64,000 bases of DNA, from NCBI GenBank assembly GCA_016291185.1, contig JAEFAI010000010.1, positions 7,517-71,516 of the forward strand, written 5' to 3'. Under the pieces are notes generated by a model. That model did no database searches. It was given only the letters and a program-made list of their open reading frames with translations, and was not told where the DNA came from. The stretch is from Bacteroidales bacterium (GTDB taxonomy: Bacteria; Bacteroidota; Bacteroidia; Bacteroidales; UBA932). Below are positions 25,868-33,676 of this stretch, one piece after another (within the stretch, counting starts at the first letter, position 1; each line of letters opens with the position of its first letter). Position numbers and translations under genes: made by a program.

Positions 25868-26310
25868 CAGCCCCTCAGATCATCCGGCATCTGCGGCATG
25901 CGCCCTTCGGAGGCATCCACGAGCCCGTCCACCATCTTGTCGATCGCCTGCTGCAGCTTGCTGCCCAGCATCGTCTTCATCATGAAATTCAGATTGGCAT
26001 CCAGATCGATCCAGAAATCGGTCCGGCCCCCAAGCTGCGACGGCTCGAAATGCAGCACGGCCACAAACTCCACCGGCGACTCGCTGCTGCCGATGCGGAT
26101 CAGCCGGTACGGCTGCCGCTCGTCCACGCGCACCCCGATCCGGAAGCCCTGGACCGTGGCTGTCAGGCTGTCGTAGTCGGCTGTGATCTCGGCCTTGACC
26201 TTGTCCTGCGGGACCATCTGCGCGAACGTGCGCATGTCGGTGAACGCCATGTACAACTCCTCGGGACGCTTGGCCACCTGGCCGTGTTTGCTGGTATAAT
26301 GTGCTGTCAT
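25867..26310 (-). CDS. SRPBCC (START-like) family protein
   Basis: 147 aa, no signal. MAFTDMRTFAQMVPQDKV, FRIGVRVDERQPYRLIRIG and FVAVLHFEPSQLGGRTDFWI fit the helix-grip fold of SRPBCC proteins, ending in the long C-terminal helix (MLGSKLQQAIDKMVDGLVDA). Such proteins bind hydrophobic ligands; the ligand is unknown. It is the first gene of the SRPBCC-rsmF-TPR set and has its own TATCTTTG box 38 nt upstream. Confidence 0.8.
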   Translation of the reverse strand: MTAHYTSKHGQVAKRPEELYMAFTDMRTFAQMVPQDKVKAEITADYDSLTATVQGFRIGVRVDERQPYRLIRIGSSESPVEFVAVLHFEPSQLGGRTDFWIDLDANLNFMMKTMLGSKLQQAIDKMVDGLVDASEGRMPQMPDDLRG

Positions 26311-26327
26311 AGTCTCTGAAAAATGAT

Positions 26328-26335
26328 TACATTTG
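26328..26335 (+). promoter_or_regulatory. -7 promoter box for Nudix gene (TACATTTG)
   Basis: 32 nt before the ATG at 26367. It faces the opposite-strand box at 26348-26355. Confidence 0.6.
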
Positions 26336-26347
26336 TGCCATCGAATG

Positions 26348-26355
26348 CAAAGATA
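26348..26355 (-). promoter_or_regulatory. -7 promoter box for SRPBCC gene (TATCTTTG)
   Basis: 38 nt before the ATG at 26310. The two boxes point at each other, 12 bp apart. Confidence 0.65.
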
Positions 26356-26366
26356 GCAATTTTCTG

Positions 26367-26978
26367 ATGCACAGGATATATTTCGAACGGCGCTGCATCA
26401 TCATCTGCAGCCCCGACGAGCAGGCGCTCTCCGACCCCAACGCCGTGGAATTCCACTTCGGCGAGCGTATTGACATCCACACGCTCGTGGCCATGTTCGA
26501 GGCGTCCGAATCCCTGTCCCGCATCTACATCCCCACCGACAACACCGCCTGGATGTATCGTCGCGTGTGCGCGGAATTCCGCGAAGTGGACGCTGCCGGC
26601 GGACTCGTCTCCAACCGTCGCGGCGACTACCTGCTGATTCAGCGAAGCGGCCTCTGGGACCTGCCCAAAGGCCATCGAGAAGCGGGCGAAGACATCGCCG
26701 TCACGGCCCTGCGCGAAGTGCAGGAAGAAACAGGCGTGGACCAGCTGGAACTGCGGGACCTCATCTGCGTTACGGACCATTGCTACCTGCGCGACGGCAT
26801 CTGGCACCTCAAGCACACCTGGTGGTACGACATGCTCTACACCGATCCGGTGGACCTCACCCCGCAGCGCGAGGAAGACATCTCCCGCGCCGCCTGGGTC
26901 GCCCGATCCAGCCTGCCCCCCTTCCTGAAGAACACCTATCCTTCCATCCAGGAGGTCTTCCGCGAGGCGAAAGTATAA
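26367..26978 (+). CDS. Nudix hydrolase
   Basis: 203 aa. The Nudix box is complete: GHREAGE, then REVQEETGV, spaced as Gx5Ex7REUxEExGU. It hydrolyses a nucleoside diphosphate linked to another moiety; the substrate cannot be read. The N-terminal about 75 residues (IYFERRCIIICSPDEQAL) form an extra beta-rich region before the Nudix fold, as in a Bacteroidota subfamily. An A/T-rich hairpin follows the stop. Confidence 0.9.
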   Translation: MHRIYFERRCIIICSPDEQALSDPNAVEFHFGERIDIHTLVAMFEASESLSRIYIPTDNTAWMYRRVCAEFREVDAAGGLVSNRRGDYLLIQRSGLWDLPKGHREAGEDIAVTALREVQEETGVDQLELRDLICVTDHCYLRDGIWHLKHTWWYDMLYTDPVDLTPQREEDISRAAWVARSSLPPFLKNTYPSIQEVFREAKV

Positions 26979-27013
26979 AAGTTTCGGATTTAGCATTTTT
27001 CGTGAAACTTTTT
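26977..27013 (+). terminator. probable terminator after the Nudix gene
   Basis: AAAAGTTTC (26977-26985) pairs with GAAACTTTT (27004-27012), loop of 18 nt, then T-rich. A/T-rich and modest. Confidence 0.45.
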
Positions 27014-27021
27014 GCCATGAT

Positions 27022-27055
27022 GTTCCGTATAAAGAATGTTTTGTCAATACGGAAC
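27022..27055 (+). promoter_or_regulatory. perfect inverted repeat directly before the queA start
   Basis: GTTCCGTAT (27022-27030) and ATACGGAAC (27047-27055) pair perfectly around a 16-nt spacer. The right arm ends 2 nt before the queA ATG. It could be an operator or an mRNA hairpin near the start codon. Confidence 0.5.
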
Positions 27056-27057
27056 GC

Positions 27058-28128
27058 ATGAAACTCTCTCAATTCGATTTCGAACTCCCGCAGGAGAAAA
27101 TCGCCACTGAGTTGATGCCCGAAGTCAACGGGCACGTGCAGTGGCGTGACGAGTGCAAGCTGATGGTCCTCCACAAGGACACCGGCGAGATCGAGCACCG
27201 TCAGTTCAAGGACATCATCGAGTACTTTGGCAAGGGCGACCGCTTTGTGCTGAACGACACCAAGGTCTTCCCGGCCAAGCTCTTCGGCAAGAAGGAGAAA
27301 ACCGGCGCCGACATCATGGTGTTCCTGCTCCGCGAGCTCAACAAGGAGCAGCGCCTCTGGGACGTGATCGTGGATCCGGCCCGCAAAATCCGCATTGGCA
27401 ACAAACTCTATTTCGGCGAAGACGAGAGCATGGTGGCCGAGGTCATCGACAACACGACCTCCCGCGGCCGTACCCTGCGTTTCCTGTATGACGGACCGTA
27501 CGACGAGTTCAAGGCGGCCCTGTTCGCCCTCGGCCAGACGCCCGTCCCCGAGTGGGTGAAGCAGACCCCGACCGAGCGCGACGCCGAGGAGTTCCAGACC
27601 ATCTTCGCCACGCACGAAGGCGCCGTGTCCGCCCCGGCGGCCGGCCTGCACTTCAGCCGCGAGCTGCTCAACCGCATGATCCTGCACGATATCGAGAAAA
27701 CCTTTATCACCGTGCACATGGGCATCGGCCACTTCCGTACCGTGGATGTGGAGGACCTGTCCAAGCACCGCATGGACGGCGAACGCATCATCATCAGCGA
27801 GCAGGCGGCCGACGAGATCAACCACACCAAGCGCAGCGGCCACAAGATCTGCGCCGTGGGCGTGACCGTGATCCGGGCGCTGGAGACCTATGTGACCACC
27901 AGCCACGAGGTCCGCGCCACCGACACCTGGACCAACAAGTTCATCTTCCCGCCCTACGAGTTCTCTGTCCCCGACGCCATCGTGTCCAACTTCCACCTGC
28001 CGGAGTCCACGATGCTGATGTCCGTGGCGGCCTTCGGCGGCTACGAAAAAGTGATGAATGCGTATCAAAGTGCTTTGGAAAACGATTACCGATTCGGCCC
28101 CTACGGCGATGCCATGCTGATTGTGTAA
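27058..28128 (+). CDS. queA: tRNA S-adenosylmethionine ribosyltransferase-isomerase QueA
   Basis: Transfers the ribosyl part of SAM to preQ1 at tRNA position 34, forming epoxyqueuosine. MKLSQFDFELPQEKIA, DRFVLNDTKVFPAKL, APAAGLHFS, TVHMGIGHFRTV and FHLPESTMLMSVAAFGG are the family hallmarks. 356 aa, full length. No other queuosine gene is nearby. A perfect 9-bp inverted repeat ends 2 nt before the start, and a terminator follows the stop. Confidence 0.95.
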   Translation: MKLSQFDFELPQEKIATELMPEVNGHVQWRDECKLMVLHKDTGEIEHRQFKDIIEYFGKGDRFVLNDTKVFPAKLFGKKEKTGADIMVFLLRELNKEQRLWDVIVDPARKIRIGNKLYFGEDESMVAEVIDNTTSRGRTLRFLYDGPYDEFKAALFALGQTPVPEWVKQTPTERDAEEFQTIFATHEGAVSAPAAGLHFSRELLNRMILHDIEKTFITVHMGIGHFRTVDVEDLSKHRMDGERIIISEQAADEINHTKRSGHKICAVGVTVIRALETYVTTSHEVRATDTWTNKFIFPPYEFSVPDAIVSNFHLPESTMLMSVAAFGGYEKVMNAYQSALENDYRFGPYGDAMLIV

Positions 28129-28149
28129 TTAAAAATACGATTCTTAATG

Positions 28150-28186
28150 GATCCGGTTGACGATGTCGGCCGGATCTTTTATTTTT
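28150..28186 (+). terminator. terminator after queA, overlapping the dprA promoter box
   Basis: GATCCGG (28150-28156) pairs with CCGGATC (28170-28176), followed by TTTTATTTTT. The T tract overlaps the dprA -7 box. Confidence 0.7.
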
Positions 28187-28187
28187 G
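28180..28187 (+). promoter_or_regulatory. -7 promoter box for dprA (TATTTTTG)
   Basis: Formed in the T tract of the queA terminator; 26 nt before the dprA ATG. Confidence 0.55.
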
Positions 28188-28212
28188 TCGCCAACTGATA
28201 AAGCTATGAGAA

Positions 28213-29382
28213 ATGGACGACAAAACTTCTTCCGTTGTGAGCGCCATTGCGCTCAACACCATTTTTGGCAATGAGCCGAAATTCTCCCACACCCTGATCG
28301 ACGCGCTCGGTTCCGCCAGCGCCGTCTTCCAACTTTCCGGGCAGGAACGGCTCGAGCTGTTCGGCCCGTACAACGCCCGCGCCGCACAGATCACCCCGGG
28401 CGCGCTGGACGCTGCGCAGGCCGAGCATGAGCGGCTCTCCGCACAGGGCTGCCAGTTCCTGGACATCTTCGACGAGCACTACCCGGAGGCCCTCCGGGAA
28501 TGTCCCGACGCGCCGCTGCTGCTCTATGTGCGCAGCAGCACCCCGGTCGCGGAGCTGTTCGGCGACCGGCCGGCGGTCGCCATCGTCGGCACCCGCGACC
28601 AGAGCCTCTACGGGCGCGACTGCTGCCGGCGCATCGTGCGGGCGCTCGCCGAAGCCCCCGCCCGGCCCCTCATCGTCAGCGGACTCGCGCTCGGCGTTGA
28701 CATCACCGCGCATGCCGCGGCGCTGGAAGGGGGTCTGCCCACCATCGGCGTGAGCCCCGTGGGCATCGACGACGTGTACCCCCGCCGCCATGCCCCCTTT
28801 GTGGAGCGTATGTGCGCGACGCCCGGCTGCGCCCTGATCACCGACTACCCACCCGGGACCTTCCCGGCGGCCTTCAGCTTCATTCGCCGCAACCGCATCA
28901 TTGCCGGCTTGGCCGGCGCGACCGTACTCATCGAGTCGCGCATCAGGGGCGGCGGGATGATCACGGCGCGTCTGGCCGCCGGCTACGGCCGGGACGTCTT
29001 CGCCGTCCCCGGGCGCATCGACGACGTTCGCTCGCAGGGCTGCAACCTGTTGCTCAAAGAGCAGGTGGCCGCACCCGTGGCGTCGCCCGAGGCCCTGCCC
29101 GTCTCGCTCGGGCTGGGCCGCCTGAAGCGCACCCGCAGCGAGGACCTCGAAGTCGCCGTGCGCGCCCGCTTCGCCACCGCGCTCCCGGCGGAAGAAGTGC
29201 AGCGGCTGGTACGCCTGGCCCTGCTCATCCGCGCCCGGCGCGGCCTGCAGTTCGACGAGCTCTGCCGCGAGACAGGCCTCGGCTATGCCGACGTAGCCCG
29301 CCTGGCGGGGCAACTCGAAGAAGAGCGCTTCATCGACATCGATCTCCTCCAAAGATGCACCATCAACGTAAAAATTGGTTAA
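28213..29382 (+). CDS. dprA: DNA processing protein DprA/Smf
   Basis: Loads RecA on incoming single-stranded DNA in natural transformation; also kept in non-competent bacteria. N-terminal helix-hairpin region, then the Rossmann core: VAIVGTRDQSLYGRD, IVSGLALGVDITAHAAAL, FIRRNRIIAGLAGATVLIES and SQGCNLLLKE. A C-terminal winged-helix domain (about 320-389) has RGLQFDELCRETGLGYADVA. 389 aa, full length. The stop codon overlaps the tatD promoter box. Confidence 0.92.
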   Translation: MDDKTSSVVSAIALNTIFGNEPKFSHTLIDALGSASAVFQLSGQERLELFGPYNARAAQITPGALDAAQAEHERLSAQGCQFLDIFDEHYPEALRECPDAPLLLYVRSSTPVAELFGDRPAVAIVGTRDQSLYGRDCCRRIVRALAEAPARPLIVSGLALGVDITAHAAALEGGLPTIGVSPVGIDDVYPRRHAPFVERMCATPGCALITDYPPGTFPAAFSFIRRNRIIAGLAGATVLIESRIRGGGMITARLAAGYGRDVFAVPGRIDDVRSQGCNLLLKEQVAAPVASPEALPVSLGLGRLKRTRSEDLEVAVRARFATALPAEEVQRLVRLALLIRARRGLQFDELCRETGLGYADVARLAGQLEEERFIDIDLLQRCTINVKIG

Positions 29383-29387
29383 CTTTG
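29380..29387 (+). promoter_or_regulatory. -7 promoter box for tatD gene (TAACTTTG)
   Basis: Begins in the dprA stop codon; the last G is 7 nt before the ATG at 29394, which fixes that start. Confidence 0.7.
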
Positions 29388-29393
29388 CGGGAT

Positions 29394-30164
29394 ATGATAG
29401 AATATATCGATACGCACACGCACGCATACGACGAGGCCTTCGCAGGCTGCGAGGACGAGATTGTCGCGCGCGGTGTCGCCGCGGGCGTGACCATCCAGCT
29501 GCAGGCGGACGTGGATTCGCGCGAGCGGGAGCGGATGTTCGCCCTCGTGGAGCGGCATCCCGGCGTGCTGCGTCCGATGCTCGGGCTCTATCCCGGTTCC
29601 GTCGATAAGGACTGGCGCCGGGAGATCGACGCCCTGGAGGCCTGGCGCGGCCGCGGCATCGTAGCCGTGGGCGAGATCGGCCTCGATTATCACTACGGCG
29701 CCGAATTCAAGGAAGAGCAGAAGGAAGCCTTCCGCGTCCAGCTGGAACTCGCCGCCGCCTGGGGCTTGCCTGTCAACATTCACCTGCGCGAGGCGACGGA
29801 GGACTTTTTCGACATCGTCGAAGACTGCCGCCACCTGGGTCTGCGCGGCAACCTGCACGCCTTCAGCGGCAGCGCCGAGACCTTCGCGCGCCTGCAGCGG
29901 CTGGGCGACTGGTACGTAGGCATCGGCGGCGTGCTCACCTTCAAGAAGGCGTCGCTCGCCGAGACCGTCAAGCGCATCCCGCTGGAGCGGATCGTGCTGG
30001 AGACCGACGCCCCCTACCTCACCCCCACGCCCCACCGCGGCGAGCGCAACGAAAGCGCGTACATTCCCCTGATTGCCGCCTTCCTGGCCCAGCAGAAAGG
30101 CGTCAGCCTGGAGGAAGTCGCCGCCGCGACCACTGCCAACGCCAAAAGACTATTTGCGATATGA
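29394..30164 (+). CDS. TatD family metal-dependent hydrolase
   Basis: 256-aa TIM-barrel hydrolase with metal ligands THTH (near residues 7-10), GEIGLDYHY, HLREATED, HAFSGSAE and ETDAPYLTP. Family members act as 3'-5' DNA/RNA exonucleases or D-aminoacyl-tRNA deacylases. ATG 29394 is placed by the promoter box; the frame is open far upstream in dprA. It overlaps the asparaginase start by ATGA. Confidence 0.92.
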   Translation: MIEYIDTHTHAYDEAFAGCEDEIVARGVAAGVTIQLQADVDSRERERMFALVERHPGVLRPMLGLYPGSVDKDWRREIDALEAWRGRGIVAVGEIGLDYHYGAEFKEEQKEAFRVQLELAAAWGLPVNIHLREATEDFFDIVEDCRHLGLRGNLHAFSGSAETFARLQRLGDWYVGIGGVLTFKKASLAETVKRIPLERIVLETDAPYLTPTPHRGERNESAYIPLIAAFLAQQKGVSLEEVAAATTANAKRLFAI

Positions 30165-31228
30165 AGTTGAAATTCAACCTGTTCCAGGAAGGGGACACCC
30201 CGACCTCCGTCCTGCTCATCTACACGGGCGGCACCATCGGCATGAAGGCGGACCCCGCCGACGGGACTCTTAAGCCCTTCGATTTCAGCGGAATCCTGGA
30301 GGAAGTGCCAGAACTGCGCAAGTTCGCTATGAAGATCGACGCCTACACCTTCAACCCGCTCATCGACTCTTCCGACGTGGAGCCATCCCTGTGGCAGTCG
30401 CTCGCCACACTGATCCGGGACCGCTATGACGACTATGACGGATTCGTGATCCTGCACGGCACGGACACCATGGCCTACAGCGCCTCGGCCCTGAGCTTCA
30501 TGCTGGACAACCTGGGCAAGCCCGTCATCTTCACCGGCAGCCAGCTGCCCATCGGCGAGCCGCGCACCGACGGCAAGGAGAATCTCATCTCCGCCGTGGA
30601 AATCGCCACGGCGAAAGACTCCAACGGCCACCCGATGGTCCCGGAGGTGTGCATCTGCTTCAATTCGCAGCTGCTGCGCGGCAACCGCAGCATCAAGGTC
30701 AACGCAACGGGCTTCGACGCATTCAAATCGCCCAACTACCCCCTGCTCGCCACGGCCGGCATCAGCATCAACTACAACAACAGCTTCATCCACTACGGCT
30801 ACGACCGCCGCAAGGGGCTGACCATCCACACCGATCTGGATACCCGCGTGTCGGTGCTCAAGCTGCATCCCGGCATCACCGAGCAGGCCGTGCGCGACAT
30901 CCTGCTCGGCGACGGCTCCCGCGCCGTCATCCTGGAAACCTACGGCTCGGGCAACGCCCCCTGCCGCCCCTGGTTCCTCGCTCTCGTGCGCGAGGCCGTC
31001 ACGCGGGGCAAGATCCTGCTCAACGTGACCCAATGCCAGAGCGGGGACGTGGACATGGACATCTACGCCACCGGCCGCACGCTCAAGGACGCGGGCGTCA
31101 TCTGCGGGCATGACATCACGACCGAGAGCGCCCTCGGAAAACTGTTCCACCTGATGGGAGAACACCCCGACAACGGGCAGGTCAAGGCCCTGTTGGAGAA
31201 GAATCTGAAGGGCGAAATCTCAAAATAA
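30161..31228 (+). CDS. ansA: L-asparaginase, type I (cytoplasmic)
   Basis: Hydrolyses asparagine to aspartate and ammonia. The two catalytic threonine motifs are YTGGTIGM (T22) and HGTDTMAYS (T101, D102). No signal peptide, consistent with the cytoplasmic AnsA form. 355 aa, full length. Translationally coupled to tatD. Confidence 0.93.
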   Translation: MKLKFNLFQEGDTPTSVLLIYTGGTIGMKADPADGTLKPFDFSGILEEVPELRKFAMKIDAYTFNPLIDSSDVEPSLWQSLATLIRDRYDDYDGFVILHGTDTMAYSASALSFMLDNLGKPVIFTGSQLPIGEPRTDGKENLISAVEIATAKDSNGHPMVPEVCICFNSQLLRGNRSIKVNATGFDAFKSPNYPLLATAGISINYNNSFIHYGYDRRKGLTIHTDLDTRVSVLKLHPGITEQAVRDILLGDGSRAVILETYGSGNAPCRPWFLALVREAVTRGKILLNVTQCQSGDVDMDIYATGRTLKDAGVICGHDITTESALGKLFHLMGEHPDNGQVKALLEKNLKGEISK

Positions 31229-31323
31229 TTATTGAACTATGGATTTTTTTTGCTAAATTGCACCGCTTTTAATGAACGATTGCGAATAGAATATATCACA
31301 ACTAATACATTATCAAATTCATT

Positions 31324-32070
31324 ATGAAAAAGTTTTTCAGGTTTTTGGCAGTTGCAGGCGCTATGGCCTTCTCTGCAAACATCGCATTCGCCCAGGACGA
31401 GATGAGCGCGGCTGACCTCCTCAGCGGCAGCGAGCAGCCCCTCAACCAGGCTCTCAAGCAGAAGTTCATCGAAGGTGGTCCGGCTTTCATGTCCCTGATC
31501 ATCATCTGCTTGATCATCGGTCTTGCCCTCGCCATCGAGCGCATCCTCTATCTCTCCTTCTCCAAGATCAACACCAAGAAGCTCGTTGAGAACGTCGAGG
31601 CTGCCCTCAAGGAAGGTGGTATCGAGAAAGCGAAGGAAGTGTGCCGCGACACCCGCGGTCCCGTCGCCAGCATCTTCTACCAGGGTCTTCTCCGTTATGA
31701 TCAGGGTCTCGATGTGGTCGAGAAGACGATTGTCTCCTACGGCAGCGTGCAGCAGAGCCAGCTGGAGAACGGCCTGAGCTGGATCTCCCTGTTCATCGCC
31801 ATCGCCCCGTCCCTCGGATTCCTCGGTACGGTTATCGGTATGATCAACGCCTTCGACGCCATCCAGGCTGCGGGTGATATCTCCCCGAACGTTGTTGCTG
31901 GTGGTATGAAGGTCGCCCTTATCACGACGGTCGGCGGTCTTATCGTCGCTATGATTCTCCAGGTCTTCTACAACTACATCCTTGCGAAGATCGAGTCCAT
32001 CACCATCGATATGGAGGATTCTTCCATCAGCCTGATCGACGTGCTGACCAAATACGGCCAGAAGAAATAA
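31324..32070 (+). CDS. exbB: MotA/TolQ/ExbB proton channel protein
   Basis: 248 aa, inner-membrane proton channel that powers TonB-type transport together with ExbD. A signal-like N-terminal segment (FLAVAGAMAFSANIAFA) is followed by three transmembrane helices (SLIIICLIIGLALAIERILY, ISLFIAIAPSLGFLGTVIGM, VALITTVGGLIVAMILQVFY) with the conserved LGFLGTVIGMINAF pore segment. First gene of a four-gene set, with a 95-bp gap upstream holding only a weak TAAATTGC box. Codon choice has more T endings than most neighbours, which may reflect high expression. Confidence 0.9.
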   Translation: MKKFFRFLAVAGAMAFSANIAFAQDEMSAADLLSGSEQPLNQALKQKFIEGGPAFMSLIIICLIIGLALAIERILYLSFSKINTKKLVENVEAALKEGGIEKAKEVCRDTRGPVASIFYQGLLRYDQGLDVVEKTIVSYGSVQQSQLENGLSWISLFIAIAPSLGFLGTVIGMINAFDAIQAAGDISPNVVAGGMKVALITTVGGLIVAMILQVFYNYILAKIESITIDMEDSSISLIDVLTKYGQKK

Positions 32071-32098
32071 GTCCAATGCCGGTTTAAACAACTGAATA

Positions 32099-32542
32099 AT
32101 GAAACTTAACAAGATATTCAAATTGGGAATGGTGGTGCTGATCCTCATCAGCGTCGCGATCCTGGTTTGGGGCTTCAGTGCAGGCTTTGCTACGCCTGAC
32201 AAGGTCGCTCTTCCGGCGACCAACGTCCTCCTTACCTGGGCTGCGATCATGATCGGCATCGCTCTCTTCTGCTGGATCGTGATCGGCCTGATCATCAGCG
32301 TCAAGAACGACCCGAAGTCCATCGTCAAGATGGGCATCGCGTTGGTCGGCATCGCCGTGGTCTGCCTCCTCGCGTATCTCCTTGCGAAGGGTGATCCCGT
32401 CCCGGGTGCCGCCGTTGATGCGACGTCCGCCGAGCTCAAACTCACTGATACCATCCTGAACCTCTCCCTGATCGCTGCTGTCGGCGCCATCGCCGCCATC
32501 ATCGTCGGTGAGATCCGCCTGGCCATCTCTAACAAGAAATAA
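32099..32542 (+). CDS. small integral membrane protein of the Exb cluster
   Basis: 147 aa with four hydrophobic segments (LGMVVLILISVAILVWGFSA, LTWAAIMIGIALFCWIVIGL, MGIALVGIAVVCLLAYLLA, LSLIAAVGAIAAIIVGEIRL). No recognised domain. It lies between exbB and two exbD genes, 28 nt after the first and 2 nt before the second, a position taken by a small unnamed membrane protein in other Bacteroidota. It could be an accessory subunit of the proton channel; this is inference from position. Confidence 0.8.
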   Translation: MKLNKIFKLGMVVLILISVAILVWGFSAGFATPDKVALPATNVLLTWAAIMIGIALFCWIVIGLIISVKNDPKSIVKMGIALVGIAVVCLLAYLLAKGDPVPGAAVDATSAELKLTDTILNLSLIAAVGAIAAIIVGEIRLAISNKK

Positions 32543-32544
32543 TC

Positions 32545-33129
32545 ATGGCAAAGAAAACACCAGCAATCAATTCGAGTTCTACGGCCGATATCGCGTTCCT
32601 GTTGTTGTGCTACTTCCTGATGACCACGACGATGGGTTCCCACTTCGGACTTTCCCGTCGTCTCCCCCCGATGCCTGATCCCAATCAGAAGGTCGAGGAC
32701 CAGAAGGTCAATCGCCGCAACATCATCGTGGTGAAGATCAACTCTGCCGATAGGATTCTTGCCGGTACCGACGCCATCGATATCTCTCAGCTCAAAGACA
32801 AGATCAAAGAGTTCATTAGCAACCCTACCAACGACCCGAACCTTCCTGAGAAGGAAATGACGGAAATCGCTGGCTATAGCAAGGGTACCTACCCGAAGTC
32901 CAAAGGCGTTATCTCCCTGCAGAACGACCGCGGAACGAGCTACCAGGCCTACATCGCCGTGCAGAACGAGTTGGTGAAGGCTTTCAACGAGCTCCGTGAC
33001 GATCTGGCTATGAAGGAGTACGGCAAGAAATACGCCCTGCTCGAGAAGGAACAGCAGGAGATCATCAAAGAATGTATCCCGCAGAACATTTCCGAGGCAG
33101 AGCCTAAGGACGTCGGTAAAAGAAGATAA
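32545..33129 (+). CDS. exbD: ExbD/TolR biopolymer transporter, first copy
   Basis: 194 aa. One N-terminal transmembrane helix with the conserved aspartate (SSSTADIAFLLLCYFLMTTT), then a periplasmic domain. The long C-terminal half (about 95-194) is unlike short ExbD and holds a charged helix (KYALLEKEQQEIIKE). Couples the proton channel to the TonB-like protein. The second exbD follows 14 nt later. Confidence 0.9.
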   Translation: MAKKTPAINSSSTADIAFLLLCYFLMTTTMGSHFGLSRRLPPMPDPNQKVEDQKVNRRNIIVVKINSADRILAGTDAIDISQLKDKIKEFISNPTNDPNLPEKEMTEIAGYSKGTYPKSKGVISLQNDRGTSYQAYIAVQNELVKAFNELRDDLAMKEYGKKYALLEKEQQEIIKECIPQNISEAEPKDVGKRR

Positions 33130-33143
33130 TAGGAGGAAAGATT

Positions 33144-33611
33144 ATGTCAAGATTTAAGAAAGGCGACAAGAAGGAGATGCCGGGTATTACCTCGAGCTCT
33201 CTCTCCGATATCGTGTTCATGCTCCTGTTCTTCTTCATGGTGACCACGCAGATGCGTGACACCGAGCAGAAGGTCAAAATCACTACGCCGGAAGCTTCCG
33301 AAGTCGTCAAGCTGGAGCGCAAGGACCTCAACTCATACATTAACATTGGTTCCCCGACCCTGCAGTATCAGCAGCAGTACGGTACTGATGCACGTATCCA
33401 GTTGAACGACTCCTTCCACACCACCGACGACATCCGCGACTTCATTGCCGCGGAGCGTGACGCCCTGAGCGAGTCCGACCGTCAGCTCATGACCGTGTCT
33501 ATCAAGGCTGATCAAGATGTCAGAATGGGTATCGTGACCGATGTGAAGCAGGAGCTGCGACGCTGCTCCGCGCTGAAGATCATGTACTCTGCAAGAAAGC
33601 CTGCGAAATAG
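33144..33611 (+). CDS. exbD: ExbD/TolR biopolymer transporter, second copy
   Basis: 155 aa, normal length. Membrane helix with the conserved aspartate: SSSLSDIVFMLLFFFMVTTQ. The periplasmic domain ends VTDVKQELRRCSALKIMYSA, typical of ExbD. Two different ExbD copies next to one ExbB are common in Bacteroidota. A strong terminator closes the set. Confidence 0.92.
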   Translation: MSRFKKGDKKEMPGITSSSLSDIVFMLLFFFMVTTQMRDTEQKVKITTPEASEVVKLERKDLNSYINIGSPTLQYQQQYGTDARIQLNDSFHTTDDIRDFIAAERDALSESDRQLMTVSIKADQDVRMGIVTDVKQELRRCSALKIMYSARKPAK

Positions 33612-33631
33612 GCTTCCGCAGTATTGAATAC

Positions 33632-33661
33632 GAGCAGCCCCCTTCAACGAGGGCTGCTTTT
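33632..33661 (+). terminator. terminator after the exb cluster
   Basis: AGCAGCCC (33632-33639) pairs with GGGCTGCT (33650-33657), followed by a T run. Confidence 0.85.
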
Positions 33662-33676
33662 TAAATAAAAGAACAA

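Noticed and set aside
28817..28830. GGCTGCGCC in dprA as another copy of the family B hairpin
   Set aside because: The flanking stem, spacer and second hairpin are absent and the codons encode conserved DprA sequence.
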